In this document: positions 1 through 7,772 of the stretch, one piece after another
Position numbering within the stretch: position 1 is the first letter of the stretch
How the letters are laid out: each line of letters begins with the position of its first letter
Assembly (NCBI RefSeq): GCF_025751495.1
Contig: NZ_JAOWKZ010000004.1
Location: 310,001-374,000 of the forward strand
Origin: Albidovulum litorale
Lineage (GTDB): Bacteria; Pseudomonadota; Alphaproteobacteria; Rhodobacterales; Rhodobacteraceae
Reading direction: 5' to 3'
DNA: 64,000 nt
Made by a program: the position numbers and the translations under genes
The notes under the pieces: generated by a model
The model's input: only the letters and a program-made list of their open reading frames with translations
Databases searched by the model: none
What the model was told of the DNA's origin: nothing

Positions 1-1
1 C

Positions 2-304
2 GAGGAACATATCCCGGCTGATCGCCGCAAGATCGGCCGCACCGCATTGTTCCGGAGCGCGCCGGGCGTGAAGCTGAGGGATGATCACAGGTTCAACGTC
101 GAGGAGATGAACACCTATTCCTGCCCCTGGCATCACAACCTGACGGCCGCGATCGCGTCGTTCCGCACGGCGAAGGCGTTGAAAACCAATCCCGGGTCGA
201 TGTTCGATATCTGGACCTTCAACTGGCACAATTCGGCGAAGTTCGACTGGCATTCGCAGCAGTTGATGGATCTGGGGCTGATGGAGCCGGGGCAGTGGTT
301 CTGA
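2..304 (+). CDS. C-terminal end of an unidentified protein (5' end outside window)
   Basis: The reading frame is open from the left edge to a TGA at 302-304, so only the last 100 residues are present. A TTG at 47 could start translation, but the frame continues upstream without a stop, so this is more likely the tail of a longer protein. The segment is rich in aromatic residues and His (for example YSCPWHHNL and WTFNWHNSAKFDWHSQQ) and ends MEPGQWF. I do not recognise the family. There is no membrane segment in the visible part. It converges on irr, 45 bases away. Confidence 0.55.
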   Translation, partial: EEHIPADRRKIGRTALFRSAPGVKLRDDHRFNVEEMNTYSCPWHHNLTAAIASFRTAKALKTNPGSMFDIWTFNWHNSAKFDWHSQQLMDLGLMEPGQWF

Positions 305-349
305 AATCCACTGGTTCTTGTCTAATGTGGGTTTAAACGCTCCGCCGTG

Positions 350-775
350 TCACGACCGGCGCAGCCGGATCACCACATCGACCCGCGCAAGCTCTGCCCC
401 TTCTGGCAGTTGCGGCAACCGGGCGATTTCCAGATCCTCGACCGGGGCATCGACCAGCCGCCCTTCCTCTTCCCAGAAGAAATGCGGGTGGTCGTCGAGC
501 CTCGTGTCGAAATAGCTGCGCGACCCGTCGACCGAGATTTCGTGGATCAGCCCTGCCTCGCAGAAGGCCCTGAGCGTGTTGTAGACGGTTGCGAGCGACA
601 CCGGCTCACCGCTTTCACTGGCAGCGGCATGCAGGCTTTCCGCCGTGACATGCCGGTCCTTGCCGTCACCGACCAGAAGTGCTGCCAGCGACACCCGCTG
701 CCGCGTCGGCCTCAGCCCAGCCCGCGCCAGCCAGCGTGTTCCGCGTTTCACCGCCTGAGTCTCGATCCCGTCCAT
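350..775 (-). CDS. irr: Fur-family iron response regulator Irr
   Basis: Irr is the haem-responsive Fur-superfamily repressor/activator that controls iron and haem genes in Rhizobiales and Rhodobacterales. The 141-residue protein has the Fur winged-helix (LRPTRQRVSLAALL, then VSLATVYNTLRAFCEAGLIHE) and the C-terminal HPHFFWEEEGRLVDAP block typical of Irr; the Cys-rich zinc motifs of true Fur are absent. An ATG at 835 would lengthen it, but that codon lies upstream of a good -35/-10 pair (802-831), so the ATG at 775, with an AAGGG-type ribosome site just before it, is the likely start. Divergent from fabA, an arrangement I recall from other Rhodobacterales. Confidence 0.88.
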   Translation of the reverse strand: MDGIETQAVKRGTRWLARAGLRPTRQRVSLAALLVGDGKDRHVTAESLHAAASESGEPVSLATVYNTLRAFCEAGLIHEISVDGSRSYFDTRLDDHPHFFWEEEGRLVDAPVEDLEIARLPQLPEGAELARVDVVIRLRRS

Positions 776-801
776 TCGGCGCCCTTCGTATTGCAATAGG
801 A

Positions 802-831
802 TATATAGGCTGTACCGCCTGAACTTTTCAA
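802..831 (-). promoter_or_regulatory. Likely sigma-70 promoter of irr
   Basis: On the minus strand TTGAAA (826-831) is followed after 18 bases by TATATA (802-807) in an AT-rich pocket of a GC-rich genome. Transcription would begin roughly 20 bases before the ATG at 775. The spacing is one base above the optimum. The site decides between the two possible starts of irr. Confidence 0.6.
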
Positions 832-931
832 TCATAATTACCCCATGCGTCCGCGGGCCGGTGCCCTTGCCCTGCTGTTGTGACGGGTGGTAGAGGGGTC
901 ATAACAACAAGCGGTTTGGGGGACAGGTAGA

Positions 932-1441
932 ATGGCCGGATTTCCGACGAGTTTCGACAAGGAAGGGTTGCTGAAATGTGCCCGGGGTGAGCTTTTCGGC
1001 CCCGGCAATGCCCAGCTTCCCGCCCCTCCGATGCTAATGATGGACCGGATCACCGATATCTCGGAGGACCGCGGCGAGCATGGCAAGGGCCATGTCGTCG
1101 CCGAGTTCGACATCACCCCAGATCTCTGGTTCTTCGACTGCCATTTCCCGGGCAACCCGATCATGCCGGGCTGCCTCGGGCTCGACGGGCTCTGGCAGTT
1201 GACCGGCTTCAACCTTGGCTGGCGCGGCTGGCAGGGCCGAGGCTATGCACTGGGCGTGGGCGAGGTCAAGCTGACGGGCATGGTGAGGCCGGACCGGAAG
1301 ATGCTGACCTACTACGTTGATTTTACCAAGGCTGTGCAGACCCGCCGCCTGACAATGGGCGTCGCGGATGGACGGGTCGAGGCGGATGGCGAGACCATCT
1401 ATCTCGTCAAGGACATGAAGGTTGCGTTGAGCGAGGCCTAA
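932..1441 (+). CDS. fabA: 3-hydroxydecanoyl-ACP dehydratase/isomerase FabA
   Basis: FabA dehydrates 3-hydroxydecanoyl-ACP and isomerises trans-2 to cis-3-decenoyl-ACP, the branch point to unsaturated fatty acids in the cytoplasm. The protein is 169 residues, the normal family length. The hot-dog fold active site is visible as [20 protein letters not shown], with catalytic His71 and Asp85. The start is the ATG at 932, preceded by GGGGACAGG. It works with FabB, encoded 1.1 kb downstream; here the two are separated by an inverted methyltransferase gene. Confidence 0.95.
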   Translation: MAGFPTSFDKEGLLKCARGELFGPGNAQLPAPPMLMMDRITDISEDRGEHGKGHVVAEFDITPDLWFFDCHFPGNPIMPGCLGLDGLWQLTGFNLGWRGWQGRGYALGVGEVKLTGMVRPDRKMLTYYVDFTKAVQTRRLTMGVADGRVEADGETIYLVKDMKVALSEA

Positions 1442-1452
1442 TTTCCGTCGGA

Positions 1453-1475
1453 CGGGCGGAGGCGCTATCCGCCCG
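1453..1475. terminator. Hairpin between convergent fabA and methyltransferase gene
   Basis: CGGGCGGA (1453-1460) and TCCGCCCG (1468-1475) form a perfect 8-bp stem with a 7-base loop. It lies just after the fabA stop and overlaps the 3' end of the opposite gene, so it could end both transcripts. No T-tract follows on either strand, so intrinsic termination is not assured. Confidence 0.5.
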
Positions 1476-2424
1476 CCATCGCCGCGCGGACCCCGCGCAC
1501 CTGCCGCGCGATTTCACCGATATGGCGCCCGTCGGTGCCGCAACAGCCGCCCCAGACATGGATATGCGGGAAACGCCGGGCGAGATCGGCCATCTGACCG
1601 CCGAGCTCTTCGGGATCGCCATCTTCGAGATGACCGAGCTTGCAGAGCGACAGCGTATCCATCGCCACGGCGTTCGGCATGAAGCCGCCAAGCCGCCCGG
1701 TCCAGTCACCGGGTGTAAGCGCCGGTTCGAACTCTGACGGGTGGGTGCAGTTGATCATGTAATAGGCGGGCGCACTGCCGGTCGCCGCATCCACGCGCGT
1801 GATCGCCTCTTCCAGCGTTTCGCCGCCCGACAGCTTTCCGCCGAGCTTCACGAAGAACGAGATTACAACGGGCATGTCTGCCGCCTTCGCCGCGCGGCTG
1901 ATTCCGATTGCCTCATGGACACTTGACAGGGTGAGCGCACTGATCTGGTCCGCACCCGCTTTCTTGAACGTCAGAACCTGTTCGGAATGATAGTCCTCGG
2001 ATTCCGCTGCTTCCGGCGTCCGGCCGACATCATAGGCATCGCCGCGCGGCCCGATGACGCCGCCCACCGTCATCGGCGTTTCGGGGCTGCCATATTCACG
2101 GGCGAAATCCTTGTAGAACTCGATGCCTCGGATGTTGATCTCTTCCAACCCCTCGCGGGAATAGCCGATCAGTTCTCCCCAGTCGCGGCTCGCGCGGTAG
2201 TGAAGGCCCTCGTTGATCACGCCGAACCCGTTTTCAACCGCCGCTTCGACAAGCTTGCGATGATAGTCCGTCAGGCAGGCAAGGCCGCGCTTGTCGTCGA
2301 GCAATTCGAAGAGGCAGAAGTGCCGAAGTTTGAAGCCATCGACATATTGCAGCCAGGTCTCGATGCCGCCGCCACAGGTCATGTCCGTACCGTTCATTTG
2401 TGGAAGCGTTTGCCCGTTTGACAT
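1465..2424 (-). CDS. Homocysteine S-methyltransferase family protein
   Basis: This 319-residue protein is a single homocysteine S-methyltransferase domain (the BHMT/MmuM/MetH N-terminal family), which moves a methyl group from a donor such as S-methylmethionine or a betaine to homocysteine, giving methionine. The zinc-thiolate ligands are visible as INCTHP (Cys about 226) and GGCCGTD (Cys 294-295). No cobalamin or folate domain is attached, so it is not MetH. The donor cannot be told from sequence. It sits inverted between fabA and fabB with a 144-base upstream gap shared with the fabB promoter. A betaine donor would fit the methylamine cluster at 18-27 kb, but that is speculation. Confidence 0.85.
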   Translation of the reverse strand: MSNGQTLPQMNGTDMTCGGGIETWLQYVDGFKLRHFCLFELLDDKRGLACLTDYHRKLVEAAVENGFGVINEGLHYRASRDWGELIGYSREGLEEINIRGIEFYKDFAREYGSPETPMTVGGVIGPRGDAYDVGRTPEAAESEDYHSEQVLTFKKAGADQISALTLSSVHEAIGISRAAKAADMPVVISFFVKLGGKLSGGETLEEAITRVDAATGSAPAYYMINCTHPSEFEPALTPGDWTGRLGGFMPNAVAMDTLSLCKLGHLEDGDPEELGGQMADLARRFPHIHVWGGCCGTDGRHIGEIARQVRGVRAAMAGG

Positions 2425-2568
2425 CTGATTTCCCCCTGTCCCTGCACCAAAAATTAGCGAAACGGGCGGGATTTGTCACCTTGAGCGCCGCCAGCAACAT
2501 TACCTCTAACGGCTTGCCCCTTTCCCCCTCCTATCCTAGACAGGCAGAAACGGGATCAAGGAGGCCGC

Positions 2569-3798
2569 ATGCGCCGCGTCGTTATTACCGGGATCGGAAT
2601 CGTCTCTCCCATCGGCAACAATGCCGCCGAGGTCGAAGCCAGCTTGCGGGCCGGAAAGTCCGGCATCGTCTTCGCCCCGGAATATGCCGAACATGGCTTC
2701 CGCAGTCAGGTTCACGGCATGCCGCAGATCGTGCTGGAGGACCATATCGACAAGCGCAACCTGCGCTTCATGGGTCCGGGCGCGGCCTACAACTTCCTCG
2801 CCATGGAACAGGCCATTGCCGATAGCGGGCTGGAGCAGACTGACGTTTCCAACGAGCGCACGGGCCTTGTCATGGGGTCGGGCGGGCCGTCGACCTCGAA
2901 CTTCTTTCAGGCGCATCAGATCGTCATCGAAAAGGGCAGCCCGAAGCGCATGGGCCCCTTCATGGTCACGCGCTGCATGTCGTCCACGAACTCGGCCTGT
3001 CTGGCGACACCGTTCCAGATCAAGGGCGTGAACTATTCGATCACCTCGGCCTGCTCGACCTCGGCCCATTGCATCGGCAACGGCACCGAACTCATCCAGA
3101 TGGGCAAGCAGGACATCGTCTTTGCCGGCGGCGGCGAGGAGCTGGACTGGACGCTGTCGTGCCTCTTCGACGCGATGGGGGCGATGTCGTCGAAATACAA
3201 CGACGCGCCCGAAACCGCGTCCCGCGCCTTCGACGCGACCCGCGATGGCTTCGTCATCGGTGGTGGTGGCGGGGTTGTCGTGCTGGAAGAGCTGGAACAT
3301 GCCAAGGCGCGCGGCGCGAAGATCTATGCAGAAGTCACCGGCTATGGCGCGACCTCGGACGGGCACGACATGGTGGCGCCGTCCGGTGAGGGTGGCGAAC
3401 GCTCCATGCGGCTGGCCGTTGCGACCCTGCCGAAGGACCGCAGGATCGGTTACATCAACGCCCACGGCACTTCGACGCCCGCAGGCGACGTGACCGAGGT
3501 GAAGGCGATCCGCCGGGTCTTTGGCGAGGGGAGCGTGCCGCCGATTTCTTCGACGAAATCGCTGACCGGCCATTCTCTGGGTGCGACCGGCGTGCACGAG
3601 GCGATCTATTCGCTTCTGATGCTGAACGGCAATTTCATCACCGCCTCGGCCAACGTGACCCAGCTCGATCCCGAACTGAAGCCGGAAGAGATCTGCACCG
3701 AATACCGCGAGGGTGTGGAGCTTGATTCCGTCCTGTCGAACAGCTTCGGTTTCGGCGGCACCAATGCCACGCTCGTGATGAGCAAGTATCAGGGGTAA
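2569..3798 (+). CDS. fabB: 3-oxoacyl-ACP synthase I FabB
   Basis: FabB is the condensing enzyme that elongates cis-3-decenoyl-ACP made by FabA, so it commits chains to unsaturated fatty acids. The 409-residue thiolase-fold protein shows the KAS I triad: Cys162 in [10 protein letters not shown], His299 in [11 protein letters not shown] and His335 in [10 protein letters not shown]. The C-terminus carries [13 protein letters not shown]. The ATG at 2569 is preceded by AAGGAGG. fabI follows after 6 bases and is surely co-transcribed. Confidence 0.95.
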   Translation: MRRVVITGIGIVSPIGNNAAEVEASLRAGKSGIVFAPEYAEHGFRSQVHGMPQIVLEDHIDKRNLRFMGPGAAYNFLAMEQAIADSGLEQTDVSNERTGLVMGSGGPSTSNFFQAHQIVIEKGSPKRMGPFMVTRCMSSTNSACLATPFQIKGVNYSITSACSTSAHCIGNGTELIQMGKQDIVFAGGGEELDWTLSCLFDAMGAMSSKYNDAPETASRAFDATRDGFVIGGGGGVVVLEELEHAKARGAKIYAEVTGYGATSDGHDMVAPSGEGGERSMRLAVATLPKDRRIGYINAHGTSTPAGDVTEVKAIRRVFGEGSVPPISSTKSLTGHSLGATGVHEAIYSLLMLNGNFITASANVTQLDPELKPEEICTEYREGVELDSVLSNSFGFGGTNATLVMSKYQG

Positions 3799-3804
3799 CT
3801 TCCC

Positions 3805-4593
3805 ATGGCAGATCTCATGAAGGGCAAGCGCGGCCTCGTGATGGGCGTCGCGAATGAACGCTCCATCGCCTGGGGCATTGCCTCGGCACTGGCCGCCGAA
3901 GGCGCGGAACTGGCCTTTTCCTATCAGGGAGAGGCCTTTGGCAAACGGGTGGAGCCGCTGGCTGCTTCCGTCGGATCGGATTTCCTCGTTGACGTCGACG
4001 TCACGGATGATGCGAGCCTTGAGGCCTGCTTCGGCAAGCTGAAGGACCGCTGGGGGACGATGGATTTCCTCGTCCATGCCATCGCCTATTCCGACAAGAA
4101 CGAGCTGACGGGAAGGTTTATCAATACGAGCCGCGCGAACTTCAAGCATTCGCTCGACATTTCCTGCTTTTCCTTCATCGACGTGGCCCGACGCGCATCC
4201 GACCTGATGCCCGAGGGCGGGTCGCTGATCACGCTGACCTATGGCGGGTCGAACCGGGTGACGCCTAACTACAACGTGATGGGCGTCGCCAAGGCGGCGC
4301 TTGAAAGCTCGGTGCGCTATCTCGCCAATGACCTTGGGCCCCAGAAGATCCGCGTCAACGCGGTGTCACCCGGTCCGATGAAGACACTCGCCGGGGCCGC
4401 GATCGGCGGCGCGCGGGCGACCTTCCGGCACACGGAGGAGAATGCGCCCCTACGTTCCAATGCCACGCTCGCATCGGTCGGTGGTACGGCGGTCTATCTG
4501 TGCTCGGACTACGGCGCCTTCACGACCGGAGAGATCATCCGCGTCGATGGCGGCTTCCACGTCCTCGGCATGCCGCAGCAGGAAAACCTCTGA
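3805..4593 (+). CDS. fabI: Enoyl-ACP reductase (NADH) FabI
   Basis: FabI is the short-chain-dehydrogenase-fold reductase that completes each elongation cycle by reducing trans-2-enoyl-ACP with NADH; it is the triclosan target in many bacteria. At 262 residues it has the family length. The N-terminal nucleotide site (GVANERSIAWGIA) and the catalytic Tyr156 and Lys163 in YNVMGVAKAALE with the FabI spacing Y-x6-K are present. The start is 6 bases after the fabB stop. A hairpin with a T-rich tail follows, so fabB-fabI ends here. Confidence 0.95.
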   Translation: MADLMKGKRGLVMGVANERSIAWGIASALAAEGAELAFSYQGEAFGKRVEPLAASVGSDFLVDVDVTDDASLEACFGKLKDRWGTMDFLVHAIAYSDKNELTGRFINTSRANFKHSLDISCFSFIDVARRASDLMPEGGSLITLTYGGSNRVTPNYNVMGVAKAALESSVRYLANDLGPQKIRVNAVSPGPMKTLAGAAIGGARATFRHTEENAPLRSNATLASVGGTAVYLCSDYGAFTTGEIIRVDGGFHVLGMPQQENL

Positions 4594-4611
4594 GCGCAAG
4601 CGACCAGCGAT

Positions 4612-4650
4612 GGTCCGGCGCATCTGCCGGTCCTTTTATTCGGTTTTTTG
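4612..4650 (+). terminator. Rho-independent terminator after fabBI
   Basis: GGTCCGGC (4612-4619) and GCCGGTCC (4626-4633) pair as an 8-bp stem with one T-T mismatch and a 6-base loop. TTTTATTCGGTTTTTT follows directly. This is a convincing intrinsic terminator 18 bases after the fabI stop. Confidence 0.75.
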
Positions 4651-4722
4651 ATGCCGCCTGTCGTCTAAGTCTCACACGGTGCCGCCGGGTGCGTACGGCC
4701 TGAAGGCATTGTCGGGGACGAC

Positions 4723-5658
4723 TTATCCCCGGACGGTTAGAGCATGGGCATTCGGGCCCGAGAACCAGTCGCGAAGCGCGTCGAGGAACGCCGTGACAAC
4801 ACGGCGCGGTCGGCCGTCGACATATCCGGCCATCAGTATCAGGCCCGGCGCTGCCGGGCTGAGCGGAACGGCGGTCAGTTCGTCGCCGCCATAGCTGACC
4901 GTCGTCCGGGGCCGCATGTTCAATACCGCCAGACCTACCCCCGCACCGACAAGGCTGCGGACCATTTCGGTCGTGCTGGCCGTTGCAACGATGCGCGGCG
5001 TGACATTCGCCGCCTCGAACAACCGTCGCGTATAGGCCCCGGCCAACGGTAGGTCGAGCAGGACAAGGTCCGCGCCTTCGAGATCTTTCAGGGATGCATG
5101 TTCGCGTAAGGTGAACGCGTGCCCTGCAGGGGCCAGCAGGTAGGGTGGAACCTCGATCAGCACTTCCGTCGCGATGCCCACGCGAACCTCGCCTCCTGCG
5201 AAAATGATGACGTCAAGCGTTCCGTCCAGTAGCCCGGCCTGCGCATTGTCATTGTCGCAGTCGCGGAAATGCGCCGTCAGGCCGGGATGAGCGGCCAGAA
5301 GCGGCTGTACGATCCCGGGCAGGAAGGCTGGTGCAACCGGGGCATAGTAACCGATGCGCAACTCACCCGTGAGCGCGGAACCTAGCGCGTGGCCCTCGGA
5401 CATAACCGCCTCATAGTCCTCCAAAAGCGCCCTGATGCGATCCGCCAGAAGCCGCCCGGCTGTGGTCGGCGTAACGCCGCGTGCACGGGTCCGGGTTACA
5501 AGGGTCGTGGCGAACTCTGCCTCCACCTTGTCGATGGCGGTCGCCACGGCCGAGGACGCGACATTCAGAGCGGCGGCCGCAGCCGCGATTGAGCCATGAT
5601 CCACCGCGGCCAGATAGGCGCGCATAAGACGGAGGGACAGGCGCAGATCGCCTTGCAT
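4723..5658 (-). CDS. LysR-family transcriptional regulator
   Basis: The 311-residue protein has an N-terminal winged helix-turn-helix (about residues 5-65: LMRAYLAAVDHGSIAAAAAALN) and a C-terminal LysR substrate-binding domain (ELRIGYYAPVAPAFLPG onward). It is transcribed away from the hydroxylase gene at 5755 across a 96-base gap with two palindromes, the usual layout for a LysR protein that controls its divergent neighbour. The inducer is unknown. The helix-turn-helix is alanine-rich and lacks the conventional Q-P-S-S core, but the overall architecture is clear. Confidence 0.85.
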   Translation of the reverse strand: MQGDLRLSLRLMRAYLAAVDHGSIAAAAAALNVASSAVATAIDKVEAEFATTLVTRTRARGVTPTTAGRLLADRIRALLEDYEAVMSEGHALGSALTGELRIGYYAPVAPAFLPGIVQPLLAAHPGLTAHFRDCDNDNAQAGLLDGTLDVIIFAGGEVRVGIATEVLIEVPPYLLAPAGHAFTLREHASLKDLEGADLVLLDLPLAGAYTRRLFEAANVTPRIVATASTTEMVRSLVGAGVGLAVLNMRPRTTVSYGGDELTAVPLSPAAPGLILMAGYVDGRPRRVVTAFLDALRDWFSGPNAHALTVRG

Positions 5659-5673
5659 GTTAGAACCTCTGAT

Positions 5674-5703
5674 TTTTAGTCTAAAATGACAGATTAAATC
5701 TGT
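5674..5703. promoter_or_regulatory. Two adjacent palindromes, likely LysR operator
   Basis: TTTTAG-T-CTAAAA (5674-5686) and ACAGATT-A-AATCTGT (5689-5703) are perfect inverted repeats separated by two bases, just upstream of the LysR start and 51 bases before the hydroxylase start. Such AT-rich dyads suit LysR-type T-N11-A recognition. Assignment to this regulator is inference from position. Confidence 0.55.
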
Positions 5704-5754
5704 TTTTCAAGAAAATGCAGTTGCGGCATCCTTCCCCGATCAGGAGGAACCGCC

Positions 5755-6750
5755 ATGACCAACCACAACGACACAACCGGCCCGGCGCTGAAAGGCTGGC
5801 ACCATATCCCAGAAGTACCGATCCAAGTGTCACCATTCTTTTCGTGGCCGCCTGATCCTGTGCGGATGGTTCACTGGCTGGCTGTACGCTGGCTCGCATT
5901 CGCCGAAAACGCGATTTTGGTCGGGATAGCTTTGGTTTCATGGGCGTGGTTCCAGCCCTCGCTGGAGGTAACCCAGACGCTCGCGCCCGGCTGGATAATA
6001 GGGATCTGGCTTCGAAACCTGATCCTTATCACTCTGGTCGCGGGCGGTCTGCACCTGTTCTTTTTTACCTTCCGCAAGCAGGGGGACCGGCTGAAATACG
6101 ACCCCCGCGACCTTGCGCGCGAAGGGCGGCAATTCACCCTTGGCGGGCAGGTGCGCGACAACATGTTCTGGACTCTGACGAGCGGCGTCGGGTTCTGGAC
6201 CGGCTATGAGGTCCTGATGTTCTGGGCGATGGGCAATGGCTGGGCGCCGGTCCTGACATGGGGGGCGCATCCGGTCTGGTTCGTGGCCCTGTTCCTGCTG
6301 ACGCCAGTCTGGATTTCGCTCCATTTCTATTGGGTGCATCGGGCGCTGCACTGGGGGCCGCTTTACCGGCTGGCCCATGCGCTCCATCATCGCAATGTCA
6401 ATGTCGGCCCGTGGTCGGGCTTGTCGATGCATCCTGTGGAGCATCTGATCTTTTTCTCAAGTGTGTTGATTCATTTCATCGTCCCGGCCCATCCACTGCA
6501 CATCCTCTTTCACATGCAGCATCAGTCTCTGACCGCAGCGACGTCCCATACCGGGTTCGAGAACCTTTTGGTGAAGGACCGCAAACGACTTGCTCTCGGC
6601 ACCTTCCATCACCAGATGCATCACCGCTATTTCGAGGTGAATTACGGCAATCTGGAAATGCCCTGGGACAAGTGGTTCGGATCGTTCCACGACGGCACGG
6701 CAGAGGCGCATGAGCGGATGAAGGAACGTCGTAAGCGGATCGGGCGGTGA
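5755..6750 (+). CDS. Sterol desaturase / fatty acid hydroxylase family membrane protein
   Basis: This 331-residue integral membrane protein belongs to the di-iron fatty acid hydroxylase superfamily. The histidine clusters are HRALH, HALHH, HPVEH and HHQMHH, spread over roughly residues 195-295 and set between hydrophobic segments, as expected for a di-iron site facing the cytoplasm. Family members hydroxylate or desaturate lipids, sterols or carotenoids; the substrate here is unknown. The ATG at 5755 follows CAGGAGG. It is divergent from a LysR regulator and abuts the opposite-strand exporter gene tail to tail with no gap. Confidence 0.85.
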   Translation: MTNHNDTTGPALKGWHHIPEVPIQVSPFFSWPPDPVRMVHWLAVRWLAFAENAILVGIALVSWAWFQPSLEVTQTLAPGWIIGIWLRNLILITLVAGGLHLFFFTFRKQGDRLKYDPRDLAREGRQFTLGGQVRDNMFWTLTSGVGFWTGYEVLMFWAMGNGWAPVLTWGAHPVWFVALFLLTPVWISLHFYWVHRALHWGPLYRLAHALHHRNVNVGPWSGLSMHPVEHLIFFSSVLIHFIVPAHPLHILFHMQHQSLTAATSHTGFENLLVKDRKRLALGTFHHQMHHRYFEVNYGNLEMPWDKWFGSFHDGTAEAHERMKERRKRIGR

Positions 6751-7656
6751 TCACTTGAGAGAGTAGAGTTCGTCCGGTCGCAGCCCGAGTTCCAGCGCGA
6801 TCTTGACGCAGACGCCCAGCACCATGATCGCCAAAAGGATGCGCAACTGTTCGGCCTTGAGTTTCGCGCCGATTCCCGCGCCGATCTGGGCGCCGATGAC
6901 GCCGCCGACTAGCAGAAGCACGGCAAGGATCATGTCGACGCTGTAATTCGTCGTCGCATGCATCATCGCGGTGAAGCCTGAGACGAAGATGATCTGGAAA
7001 AGCGAGGTGCCGACAACGACCTTGGTCGGCATGTTGAGGATATAGATCATGGCGGGCACCATGATGAAGCCGCCGCCGACGCCCATGATCGCGGCAAGGA
7101 AGCCCACCAGCGCACCGACGGCCAGGGGCGGAATGACCGAGATGTAAAGCCCCGAGGTGCGGAACTTCATCTTGAAGGGCAAAGCCGTGACCCAGCCGCG
7201 CGGCCGCCGGGTGACGACCGGGCGCGAGGCGTCGCGCGCCCGCAGGATCGCCCGCAGGCTTTCGACGAACATCAGGGCGCCGATGCCGCCGAGGAAGATG
7301 ACGTAGAAGAGCCGGATAAGAAGCTCCACCTGACCCAAAGCCTTGAGGTAGTTGAAAACCACCATCCCGAGGCCGGATCCGATTATGCCGCCACCCAGAA
7401 GTATCCAGCCCATTCGGAAATCCACTGTCCGGCGGCGGATATGGGCGAGGATCGCCGAAACGGAAGAGGCGACGATCTGGTTGGCCGAGGTCGCCACGGC
7501 GACTGCTGGTGGTACGCCGATGAAGAAAAGAAGCGGCGTGATCAGGAACCCGCCGCCGACGCCGAACATGCCCGACATCACGCCAACACCTCCGCCGATC
7601 AGCAAGAGGAGGAAGACGTTGACCGATACTTCGGCGATGGGCAGGTAGAGATGCAT
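6751..7656 (-). CDS. TauE/SafE family sulfite/anion exporter-like permease
   Basis: The 301-residue polytopic protein has the two-repeat TauE/SafE layout with about eight membrane segments. Each half starts with a glycine-rich motif: GMFGVGGGFLITPLL near the N-terminus and AAIMGVGGGFIMVPAM in the middle. Family members export sulfite, sulfoacetate or other organic anions. Nothing here fixes the substrate. It lies downstream of hrpB on the same strand after a 116-base gap, so it may have its own promoter. Confidence 0.85.
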   Translation of the reverse strand: MHLYLPIAEVSVNVFLLLLIGGGVGVMSGMFGVGGGFLITPLLFFIGVPPAVAVATSANQIVASSVSAILAHIRRRTVDFRMGWILLGGGIIGSGLGMVVFNYLKALGQVELLIRLFYVIFLGGIGALMFVESLRAILRARDASRPVVTRRPRGWVTALPFKMKFRTSGLYISVIPPLAVGALVGFLAAIMGVGGGFIMVPAMIYILNMPTKVVVGTSLFQIIFVSGFTAMMHATTNYSVDMILAVLLLVGGVIGAQIGAGIGAKLKAEQLRILLAIMVLGVCVKIALELGLRPDELYSLK

Positions 7657-7772
7657 TGGGTTGCCGCGCTGGCCGGGTTATGCCGCAGCGTCATGCATCC
7701 CATTGCTGTCTGTGTCAAATGCAGCGCGCGCCTTTCATCGCGCCAGAGCTGTGGCGCTGATAGGTCCAGAGT

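Noticed and set aside
2425-2568. Possible SAM-II-like riboswitch in the leader of the homocysteine methyltransferase gene
   Set aside because: A GCTAA element and some G-rich tracts are present on the minus strand, but the conserved SAM-II stem and loop sequences do not line up.
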